DNA from: Desulfobacterales bacterium
GTDB lineage: Bacteria; Desulfobacterota; Desulfobacteria; Desulfobacterales; JAFDCJ01
Assembly: GCA_029939875.1 (NCBI GenBank)
Contig: JAOZSC010000147.1
Coordinates: 331-6,712, forward strand
Direction: 5' to 3'
DNA: 6,382 nt
Positions within the stretch are counted from its first letter, which is position 1. Each line of letters starts with the position of its first letter. Shown here one piece after another: positions 1-5,293 of the stretch. The notes under the pieces were generated by a model. That model was not told the DNA's origin, did no database searches, and worked only from the letters and a program-made list of their open reading frames with translations. The translations under genes and the position numbers were made by a program.

Positions 1-140
1 TGCTGCCGGCGCAAGGATTTTTTCAGAATAAACCGGGTGCCCGGCACCCGCTTGTCGGTTCATGATTCGTGTGGTGAGGGTCGGGGGCGAACAAGCCCTT
101 CAGGCGGGTAAATTCAAGTAGGAGGCGTTAATTTTGATTG
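1..140. other. Left-edge stretch without an assignable gene
   Basis: No gene can be supported here. One plus-strand frame is open from base 3 to a TGA at 63-65 (ending ...KPGARHPLVGS) and could be the tail of an upstream protein. Another plus frame stays open to a TAA at 109-111. On the minus strand an ATG at 61-63 opens a frame running off the left edge (MNRQAGAGHPVYSEKIL...), with no visible ribosome binding site. All are too short to choose between. A perfect 7-bp stem (34-40 with 44-50, CGGGTGC/GCACCCG) has no T-run on either side, so it is not a convincing terminator. A second small stem, GGGC/GCCC, lies around 84-97. Confidence 0.3.
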
Positions 141-156
141 AAAAAGGTGGTTGTGC
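141..156 (-). terminator. 3' end / U-run terminator of the SRP RNA
   Basis: On the minus strand the closing arm GCACAACC (156-149) is followed by ACC and five T residues (145-141). The long SRP rod itself would serve as the terminator stem, with the U-run as release site. There is no separate compact GC hairpin, so 3' end formation could instead rely on trimming. Confidence 0.5.
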
Positions 157-401
157 ACCCGCCGTCGACTCCTGGCGGAAATTCTGATCCATTGTACAGA
201 CCGGGATCGATCCACGACACAGACCGCATCACTTATCGCTGCTTCCTTCCGGATCTGACGAGGTTCGTGACCGTCTGTTGCGTGGCGGCCGGTCAAAATG
301 GATCAAGGGTTTCCGGGGTAGGACCCTCGGGCAGGAATTCAGCCCCGCATTAAGCGGATTTCGGGAAAAGGGCACCGCTAGCTCCCCGCCTAGCACAACC
401 A
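146..401 (-). ncRNA. Large signal recognition particle RNA (with Alu domain)
   Basis: This is the RNA scaffold of the signal recognition particle, which with Ffh targets nascent membrane proteins to FtsY and the translocon. On the minus strand the S-domain core is present: GTCAG, then a GGAA tetraloop (247-250) closed by TCC/GGA, then AGCAGC. Nested pairings build a long rod: 273-284 with 213-224 (10 of 12 pairs), 289-294 with 199-204, 297-305 with 185-193 (9 perfect), 310-314 with 177-181, and 320-323 with 170-173. The 5' third matches the Bacillus-type Alu domain: GTGCTAGGCGGGGAG, then AGCGGTGCCC, a CCGC/GCGG hairpin (345-357), CTGAATTCC and CCCGAGG. The ends close by GGTTGTGC (393-400) with GCACAACC (149-156). 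The length of about 255 nt fits the large class (about 270 in Bacillus), not the roughly 110-nt 4.5S RNA of most Proteobacteria. Recognition is by recalled consensus plus pairing; exact ends are inferred. Confidence 0.95.
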
Positions 402-407
402 AGCACT

Positions 408-435
408 AAAATACGTCATATTTCATTTTTTGCAA
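408..435 (-). promoter_or_regulatory. sigma70-like promoter of the SRP RNA gene
   Basis: Read on the minus strand, TTGCAA (435-430) is followed after 16 bases by TATTTT (413-408). Seven bases further on lies the first G of the closing helix (base 400), exactly where a transcript of the folded RNA should begin. AT-rich sequence upstream (437-450) resembles an UP-element, as expected for a highly expressed stable RNA. Agreement between the promoter-predicted and structure-predicted 5' ends is the main support. Confidence 0.7.
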
Positions 436-452
436 GAAAAAATATAACATAA

Positions 453-486
453 AGGTTCAGGGAGGCGCTGCGCGCCAGGTTCAAGG
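453..486. repeat. GGTTCA direct repeats around a small GC hairpin
   Basis: AGGTTCAGG (453-461) and AGGTTCAAGG (477-486) are near-identical direct repeats. They flank a GGCGC/GCGCC hairpin (464-468 with 472-476, three-base loop), and a weaker third copy (GTACAGGG) follows. It looks like the remnant of a low-complexity intergenic repeat between two divergent transcription units. No function can be read from it. Confidence 0.45.
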
Positions 487-491
487 TACAG

Positions 492-556
492 GGCGGCTTG
501 GAGGCTGGAAAGCTTAAATAAGGATTGAATCCTCCTGCTAGCCTCCCCGCCTTTTT
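492..556 (+). terminator. Terminator-like long hairpin with T-run upstream of tilS
   Basis: GGCGG (492-496) and GGAGGCT (500-506) pair with AGCCTCC (540-546) and CGCC (548-551), followed directly by TTTTT (552-556), the layout of a plus-strand intrinsic terminator. The 33-base loop is large but holds its own small palindrome, AGGATT-G-AATCCT (521-533). No plus-strand gene lies just upstream; it would block transcription entering from the left, antisense to the SRP RNA, before the tilS promoter. It could equally be part of a repeat element. Confidence 0.45.
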
Positions 557-586
557 GGCCGTCCTGGGCAGAGGGCGGGATGGGCG

Positions 587-616
587 TTGACTGAATGCTA
601 TTCAATCCGGTATGAT
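587..616 (+). promoter_or_regulatory. sigma70-like promoter for tilS
   Basis: TTGACT (587-592) and TATGAT (611-616) are separated by 18 bases; an overlapping GATAAT lies at 614-619. This predicts a start near 623 and a leader of about 30 nt before the ATG at 655. It is the best -35/-10 pair in the region and sits just after the terminator-like hairpin, consistent with tilS having an independent transcript. Confidence 0.55.
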
Positions 617-654
617 AATTGGGCTTGGGATATCGCCTGAAATTGGAATGAGGG

Positions 655-2103
655 ATGACCGGTAAAATCGAAAAAAAAATTTTTCGCACTGTCAGGGAAA
701 CAATCGCTTTACACCGGATGTTTGAAAACGGGGACCGGGTCCTGCTGGCAGTCTCCGGGGGGCCGGATTCCGTCACCCTGGCTACTGTGATCCATACGCT
801 GGCAGCAGAATACTGCCTGGAACTGGCCGTTGCACATTTGAATCACGGACTGCGCCAGGAGGATTCGGATCGCGACGCCGAATTTACGGCCGTTTTTGCC
901 CGCAAGCTCCAGGTGCCGTTTTATGCTGAAAAAAAAGATCTTGCCGCATGGCAGCAAAACCGTCGTTTTTCTCCGGAAGAGGCCGCCCGCCGGATGCGTT
1001 ACGAATTTTTGGATGCAGTTGCGAAAAACAACGGTTTCAACAAAATTGCCTTTGGTCATCACGCCGATGACAGCGCGGAGCTGGTGCTGATGAATTTGTT
1101 ACGCGGCAGCGGACCGTTGGGCCTGTCCGGAATTGCCGCGGTTCGCGACGGTAAAATCGTACGCCCCCTGATCGGTTTGAAACGTGCTGAAATTATGGCC
1201 TATGTTGCCGAAAAAAAATTACCCTATGTCGTTGATGCCTCCAACACCGATCCGCGGTTTTTACGTAACCGCATCCGTCATCATCTGATTCCCGAATTGC
1301 AAAACTCCTATAACCCGAAAATCACCGACACTCTCAACCGGCTGGGGACCATACTGCAGGCCGAAAACCGGTGGTTGGAGGAAATGCTGCAGCCGGTTTT
1401 CGAGCGCTGTGTGCTGGACAGACAGGCCGGCAAAATCAGCCTGTCCATAGCCCGTCTGAACCGGGAGACGACAGCGGTCCGGAGGCGTATCGTTCGCAAG
1501 GCGATTTTATGGGTCCACAAGGACCTGCGGCGGATGACCCTTTTTCACATTGACGCGGTGTTGCAGTTGGCGGAAAAAGGCCCGCTCGGCGGCCGCTTAA
1601 ACCTGCCGGCCGGAATCCGGGTGAAATGCAACCGGGGAAAAATAACCGTGGTGGATGGCCCGGCCGGAAGGGTCGATGCCGGCGATCAGCAGCCGGCGCC
1701 GCTGGTTGAAGACTATCAATATCGAATATCCCCCGGCCGCTCCCTGATCATCAGGGAAACCGGGGCGGTTATCACCCTAAGCGAAATACAACCCCATCAG
1801 CTTCCCGTTTTCGACCGTGGTGCCCGACACCTGGCATTTTTTGATATGGATTGCCTGCAGTTCCCGCTGGTTGTGCGTAATTTTCGAGCCGGTGACCGTT
1901 TTTCCCCCCTGGGCGTTGACGGCAGTCAGAAAGTAAAAAAATATTTTAACAACCACAAGGTGCCCGCTGCCGAGCGGAAAAAATGTCCGCTGGTATTAAG
2001 TCAGGGCAAAATCATTTGGGTGGCCGGCCATCGCCTCGACAATGACGTCAAGGTGGGTCCCGGTACCCGATGCATTCTCAAGGCGGAACTTTTCATTGCC
2101 TGA
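655..2103 (+). CDS. tilS: tRNA(Ile)-lysidine synthetase TilS
   Basis: TilS uses ATP and lysine to convert C34 of the CAU-anticodon tRNA-Ile to lysidine, so that it reads AUA as isoleucine; the enzyme is cytoplasmic and generally essential. The 482-aa protein has the N-type PP-loop SGGPDS (34-39), the HLNHGLR segment (61-67), the GHHADDSAE motif (134-142; usual form ADDQAET), GPLGLSGI (153-160), RPLIGL (170-175) and DASNTDPRFLRNRIRH (194-209). The C-terminal substrate-binding domain is clear at about 405-470 (RNFRAGDRFSPLG, then KKYFNNHKVP, then IIWVAGHRLD). The length fits the long, two-C-domain form. The ATG at 655 leaves a normal roughly 30-residue lead before the PP-loop. GAGGG lies immediately against the ATG, closer than usual, so initiation may be inefficient or the start may differ slightly. 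The stop is followed at once by TAA. Three poly-A tracts of 8-9 (671, 929, 1211) encode lysines. FtsH follows on the same strand, as is common in bacteria. Confidence 0.96.
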   Translation: MTGKIEKKIFRTVRETIALHRMFENGDRVLLAVSGGPDSVTLATVIHTLAAEYCLELAVAHLNHGLRQEDSDRDAEFTAVFARKLQVPFYAEKKDLAAWQQNRRFSPEEAARRMRYEFLDAVAKNNGFNKIAFGHHADDSAELVLMNLLRGSGPLGLSGIAAVRDGKIVRPLIGLKRAEIMAYVAEKKLPYVVDASNTDPRFLRNRIRHHLIPELQNSYNPKITDTLNRLGTILQAENRWLEEMLQPVFERCVLDRQAGKISLSIARLNRETTAVRRRIVRKAILWVHKDLRRMTLFHIDAVLQLAEKGPLGGRLNLPAGIRVKCNRGKITVVDGPAGRVDAGDQQPAPLVEDYQYRISPGRSLIIRETGAVITLSEIQPHQLPVFDRGARHLAFFDMDCLQFPLVVRNFRAGDRFSPLGVDGSQKVKKYFNNHKVPAAERKKCPLVLSQGKIIWVAGHRLDNDVKVGPGTRCILKAELFIA

Positions 2104-2131
2104 TAAACAAGAATATTTTATCCGTACTATT

Positions 2132-2282
2132 GATGAATTCGTAAAAAGTCCGATTTAGACGGTTTCGTAAAAAGTTCAAATTCAAGGCGTGCAAATTTTG
2201 TAATCATGAGGCGTACTTTTCGTATGTTGAATGATTACGAAATGCAGCACAACACAAAAGTTGGACTTTTTACGAGATCGTC
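2132..2282. mobile_element. MITE-like palindromic element, 151 bp
   Basis: Terminal inverted repeats GATGAATTCGTAAAAAGTCC (2132-2151) and its counterpart at 2263-2282 match at 17 of 20 positions, with the inner 13 perfect. The 6-bp direct repeat ACTATT abuts both ends (2126-2131 and 2283-2288), as a target-site duplication would. The left end is doubled: a second copy, GACGGTTTCGTAAAAAGTTC (2158-2177), lies 26 bases in and also matches the right end at 17 of 20. The centre is itself palindromic (GTAATCAT 2200-2207 with ATGATTAC 2231-2238, imperfectly extended to about 2191-2250), so the whole can fold into one long hairpin. No coding frame is credible, so any movement would need a transposase in trans. 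It begins 28 bases after the tilS stop and may also serve as that gene's 3' hairpin. Confidence 0.75.
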
Positions 2283-2314
2283 ACTATTAAGATTTGAAAC
2301 CTTCAGTTTAAGTC

Positions 2315-2342
2315 TTGCTAAATGGACGCCAATGATTATTTT
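2315..2342 (+). promoter_or_regulatory. Possible sigma70-like promoter upstream of ftsH
   Basis: TTGCTA (2315-2320), a 16-base spacer and TATTTT (2337-2342) repeat the boxes and spacing of the SRP RNA promoter in this window. It would start transcription near 2349, giving a roughly 155-nt leader for ftsH. Boxes this AT-rich arise easily by chance, so this is a candidate only. Confidence 0.35.
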
Positions 2343-2352
2343 TAAGGGTTGT

Positions 2353-2381
2353 CTTGAATGATGAAAATTACCCCGCCATGT
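2353..2381 (+). promoter_or_regulatory. Candidate RpoH (sigma32) heat-shock promoter for ftsH
   Basis: CTTGAA (2353-2358), a 15-base spacer and CGCCATGT (2374-2381) match the sigma32 consensus (CTTGAA, then CCCCATNT; 7 of 8 here counting N). A CCCC run immediately precedes the second box. The predicted start is near 2388. ftsH is a known sigma32-regulon gene in enterobacteria, and RpoH occurs in Desulfobacterota, so the match suits the gene. The promoter assignment itself is inferred from sequence only. Confidence 0.5.
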
Positions 2382-2388
2382 AAAAAAC

Positions 2389-2469
2389 GCCGGGAACTTG
2401 GCACTTGATCTTTGTGTCAAGATGCAGAATACTACCCTGCAGGGCTGGTGACTGGCGGTACATCCCGGC
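2389..2469 (+). promoter_or_regulatory. Foldable 5' leader of ftsH
   Basis: GCCGGGA (2389-2395) pairs perfectly with TCCCGGC (2463-2469). It encloses a second stem, CTTGGCAC (2397-2404) with GTGTCAAG (2414-2421), which has 8 pairs including one G-T, plus the palindrome CCCTGCAGGG (2435-2444). The outer stem begins right at the transcript start predicted from the sigma32-like promoter. The ribosome binding site at 2489-2494 lies outside, so it is not sequestered by these stems. It resembles no riboswitch I recognise; a stabilising or regulatory leader is possible, as is chance folding. Confidence 0.35.
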
Positions 2470-2488
2470 ATCCCCTAATCCATAGCTC

Positions 2489-2506
2489 AGGAGGAAAACA
2501 CATTTG
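2489..2506 (+). promoter_or_regulatory. Strong ribosome binding site and TTG start of ftsH
   Basis: AGGAGG (2489-2494), the full anti-16S complement, stands 9 bases before TTG (2504-2506). No ATG or GTG in that frame is as well placed, and the residues that follow ([13 protein letters not shown]) match a normal FtsH N-terminus. This fixes TTG as the start codon. Confidence 0.85.
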
Positions 2507-4363
2507 AATCCGTTTTATAAGAATATTGCTTTGTGGCTGGTCATCACCCTGATGATGGTTATGCTTTACAACCTTTTCAATCAGCAGCACCTTACGGAAC
2601 CCAGCGTCAGCTATACCAAATTTTTAGACATGGTTGACAGTGAACGCGTTGCGGATGTGGTGATCCAGGGCCAGGAACTGCTTGTTACCGATGTCAACCG
2701 CAACCGTTTCAAAATATACGCTCCCCAGGACAATGATCTGATCAATATCCTCAGGGAAAAAAACGTTACCATCAGCGCCAAACCGCCGGCGCAAAGTCCC
2801 TGGTACATGTCCGTGCTGGTTTCCTGGTTTCCGATGTTGATCCTGATCGGCGTGTGGATTTTTTTCATGCGCCAGATGCAGGCCGGCGGCGGCAAGGCGC
2901 TTTCTTTCGGCAAAAGCCGGGCCCGGCTGATGTCAGACAAGTCAGAACGGGTTACGTTTGAAGACGTAGCCGGCATTGACGAGGCCAAGGAGGAGTTGGG
3001 CGAGATCGTCGATTTCCTCAGAGAGCCCAAAAAGTTTACCCGCCTGGGGGGGCGAATCCCCAAGGGGGTATTGCTGATGGGTCCCCCGGGCACCGGCAAG
3101 ACGCTTCTGGCCCGGGCCATTGCCGGGGAGGCCGCGGTGCCTTTTTTCAGCATCAGCGGTTCGGATTTTGTCGAAATGTTTGTCGGTGTGGGTGCCTCCC
3201 GGGTACGGGATCTTTTTGTCCAGGGAAAGAAAAATGCGCCCTGTATCATTTTTATTGATGAAATCGATGCCGTCGGCCGCCATCGCGGTGCGGGGCTGGG
3301 CGGCGGGCATGATGAAAGAGAGCAGACCCTGAATCAGCTGCTGGTGGAAATGGACGGCTTTGAATCCAACGAGGGGGTTATTTTAATATCGGCCACCAAC
3401 CGGCCGGATGTGCTGGATCCTGCACTGCTGCGTCCCGGACGTTTTGATCGCCAGGTGATGGTTTCTATGCCGGATATCAGGGGACGGGAGAAAATTTTGC
3501 GGGTTCACATGAAAAAAACGCCCATTGCCCCCGATGTGGATCCGTTGATCCTGGCCAGGGGCACTCCCGGTTTTTCAGGGGCCGATCTGGAAAACCTGGT
3601 TAACGAAGCGGCGCTGCTGGCCGCCAAGCGCAATAAAGAAAAAATCGAGATGGTGGACTTTGACGAGTCCAAAGATAAAGTCTACATGGGGCTGGAACGA
3701 AAATCCAAGGTTATCAAGGAAGAAGACCGCAGGGTGACCGCCTACCATGAAGGCGGACACGCCCTGGTGGCACGTTTTTTACCCGAAACCGATACCGTCA
3801 ACAAAATTACCATTGTTCCACGGGGACAAGCCGCCGGTGTGACTTGGTTTTTGCCTGAAGAGCGTGATTTCAGATTCAAGGATCAGCTGGAAAGCGAACT
3901 GGCGGTTGCATTCGGTGGCCGGGCGGCCGAGGAAATCGTTTTTAACCGCATCAGCACCGGGGCCGCCAATGACATCAAACAGGCCACCGATCTGGCCCAG
4001 CAGATGATCAGAACATGGGGCATGAGTGATAAACTCGCTCCCTTGTCCTATGCCAAGGGCGAAGAGCAGATTTTCTTGGGACGCGAGATTTCCCAGCACC
4101 GGGATTACTCTGAGGCCACTGCCCAAAAGATCGACGAGGAAATCAACCGGCTGATTACCAATTCCTATCAGTGTGCCCGGGATGTGCTAAAAGAAAACCT
4201 GGATATCCTGCACAAACTGGCCGAGATTTTGCTGGAAAAAGAGACCGTGATGGGCAAGGAACTGGATGAACTGATCGAGTCCTTGAGACCCGGCATCGAA
4301 CTGCCATCGAAATCCCTCGAAGATCATGAACGGGAAGCCCGGGCCACATCCGATCAGGCATGA
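2504..4363 (+). CDS. ftsH: ATP-dependent zinc metalloprotease FtsH
   Basis: FtsH is a membrane-anchored hexameric AAA+ protease that extracts and degrades misassembled membrane proteins and some unstable regulators. The 619 aa are full length for the family. A membrane segment at about 7-25 and another at about 101-124 bracket a short periplasmic domain. Walker A is GPPGTGKT (193-200), the pore motif FVG is at about 226-228 within [13 protein letters not shown], Walker B is IIFIDEID (248-255), and the second region of homology, with arginine fingers R310 and R313, is [20 protein letters not shown]. The zinc site is HEGGH (415-419; the usual form is HEAGH), with Asp490 in [10 protein letters not shown] as the probable third ligand. 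The C-terminus has a helical leucine-rich stretch (about 560-595) and a charged tail. Translation starts at TTG with a strong AGGAGG. A heat-shock-type promoter and structured leader may control it. It is followed by folP with overlap or only a few bases between, as in the ftsH-folP pair of many bacteria. Confidence 0.98.
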   Translation: MNPFYKNIALWLVITLMMVMLYNLFNQQHLTEPSVSYTKFLDMVDSERVADVVIQGQELLVTDVNRNRFKIYAPQDNDLINILREKNVTISAKPPAQSPWYMSVLVSWFPMLILIGVWIFFMRQMQAGGGKALSFGKSRARLMSDKSERVTFEDVAGIDEAKEELGEIVDFLREPKKFTRLGGRIPKGVLLMGPPGTGKTLLARAIAGEAAVPFFSISGSDFVEMFVGVGASRVRDLFVQGKKNAPCIIFIDEIDAVGRHRGAGLGGGHDEREQTLNQLLVEMDGFESNEGVILISATNRPDVLDPALLRPGRFDRQVMVSMPDIRGREKILRVHMKKTPIAPDVDPLILARGTPGFSGADLENLVNEAALLAAKRNKEKIEMVDFDESKDKVYMGLERKSKVIKEEDRRVTAYHEGGHALVARFLPETDTVNKITIVPRGQAAGVTWFLPEERDFRFKDQLESELAVAFGGRAAEEIVFNRISTGAANDIKQATDLAQQMIRTWGMSDKLAPLSYAKGEEQIFLGREISQHRDYSEATAQKIDEEINRLITNSYQCARDVLKENLDILHKLAEILLEKETVMGKELDELIESLRPGIELPSKSLEDHEREARATSDQA

Positions 4364-5246
4364 TCCAGTGGGCCGCCGCAAACCATATCAACTGTCGTGG
4401 GCAACGCATCGGCTGGAGCTTGGACGGCATACCTGCATTATGGGCGTTGTCAATGTCACGCCGGACTCTTTTTCAGACGGCGGTAAATTTTACCGGCGCG
4501 ATGCTGCCGTGGCCCGGGGTGAAAAAATGGCGGCCGAAGGCGCCGGCATCATTGATGTCGGCGGTGAGTCCACCCGGCCTTTCTCACAGCCTGTCAGTGT
4601 CGAGGAGGAAATCCACCGGGTGGTGCCGGTGATCGAAAAACTGGCCCGGCGCATATCGGTCCCGATTTCCATCGACACCACCAAGGCCGAGGTGGCCCGG
4701 CGGGCGGTTGAGGCCGGTGCTTCGATTCTCAACGACGTATCGGCCCTGCGCTTTGATCCCGACCTGGCAGCCGTTGCCGCGCAACACGACCTGCCGGTGA
4801 TCCTGATGCACATGCTCAAAGATCCTGGCAGCATGCAGGTCCGGCCGCACTATGACGATTTGCTGGGAGAAATCAGCCAATTTCTGGCAGAAGCGATTAA
4901 CCGGGCCCAGGCACAGGGGATTTCGCGATCAAAAATTATCGTGGATCCTGGCATCGGGTTCGGCAAAACCGTTACCCACAATCTTTTGTTGATCAAACAC
5001 ATCCAGGCCTTTGACGTCCTGGATGTCCCGCTTCTCATTGGCGCTTCGCGCAAAGCCTTTATCCGCAAAATATTAAAAGCCGAGCAGCAAGAAGACCTGC
5101 CGACGGACCTGCCTATCGTCGAAACCGGTTCCCAGGCCGTGGTGGCGGCTGCCGTGTTAAACGGCGCCCACATCGTGCGTGTCCACGAGGTGGCCAATAC
5201 CCTGGCGACGATCAAGATCATCGATGCAATGTTAAACGCTCGGTAG
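4326..5246 (+). CDS. folP: Dihydropteroate synthase FolP
   Basis: DHPS joins 7,8-dihydropterin pyrophosphate and p-aminobenzoate to form dihydropteroate in folate synthesis and is the sulfonamide target; it is a cytoplasmic TIM barrel. Family motifs appear in order: [16 protein letters not shown] (38-53, Asn43 metal ligand), [11 protein letters not shown] (77-87), SIDTTK (115-120), NDVSALRFD (136-144), [12 protein letters not shown] (160-171), [12 protein letters not shown] (204-215), [10 protein letters not shown] (237-246, Lys243) and VRVHEV (284-289, Arg285/His287). Length (306 aa) is slightly above average because of the N-terminus. The ATG at 4326 overlaps ftsH by 38 bases; an in-frame GTG at 4368, four bases after the ftsH stop, would give 292 aa starting at [10 protein letters not shown] and is at least as plausible. 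Neither has a strong ribosome site, so translational coupling to ftsH is likely. STRPF replaces the common STRPG in loop 2. The gene next to it on the right is convergent, so the operon ends here. Confidence 0.96.
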   Translation: MNGKPGPHPIRHDPVGRRKPYQLSWATHRLELGRHTCIMGVVNVTPDSFSDGGKFYRRDAAVARGEKMAAEGAGIIDVGGESTRPFSQPVSVEEEIHRVVPVIEKLARRISVPISIDTTKAEVARRAVEAGASILNDVSALRFDPDLAAVAAQHDLPVILMHMLKDPGSMQVRPHYDDLLGEISQFLAEAINRAQAQGISRSKIIVDPGIGFGKTVTHNLLLIKHIQAFDVLDVPLLIGASRKAFIRKILKAEQQEDLPTDLPIVETGSQAVVAAAVLNGAHIVRVHEVANTLATIKIIDAMLNAR

Positions 5247-5247
5247 C

Positions 5248-5263
5248 TGGGAAAAACATCCCA
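5248..5263. terminator. Weak hairpin between convergent folP and gpmI
   Basis: TGGGA (5248-5252) and TCCCA (5259-5263) form a 5-bp stem with a six-base AAAACA-type loop, one base after the folP stop. CGG/CCG could extend it past a bulge. T-rich sequence follows only at a distance (5279-5289), so it is weak as a plus-strand terminator. In the 47-base convergent gap it may help both genes end. Confidence 0.3.
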
Positions 5264-5293
5264 CCGGCCCATTCACACCTTTGTTTCTTGCTG

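Noticed and set aside
138..353. Plus-strand open frame of 71 codons
   Set aside because: It lies antisense to the SRP RNA across most of its length, and the SRP structure fully explains the base pattern; the peptide resembles nothing known to me.
423..776. Minus-strand open frame of 117 codons upstream of and into tilS
   Set aside because: It overlaps the tilS promoter, the tilS 5' end and the hairpin region, with no protein-like motif or ribosome site.
2358..2408. Possible leader peptide MMKITPPCKKRRELGT before ftsH, with AAGGG upstream
   Set aside because: It would be transcribed only from the weaker upstream promoter, its start overlaps the sigma32-like boxes, and a 16-codon frame is expected by chance.
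2398..2415. sigma54-like TTGGCAC before ftsH
   Set aside because: The -24-type half is good, but the required GC of the -12 element is missing at the correct spacing.
2235..2471. Minus-strand open frame of 78 codons in the tilS-ftsH gap
   Set aside because: It crosses the MITE end, both ftsH promoter candidates and the leader stems; no motif and no ribosome site.
2611..3249. Long minus-strand open frame (212 codons) opposite ftsH
   Set aside because: It is a shadow of the strongly conserved FtsH frame, with no independent motif.
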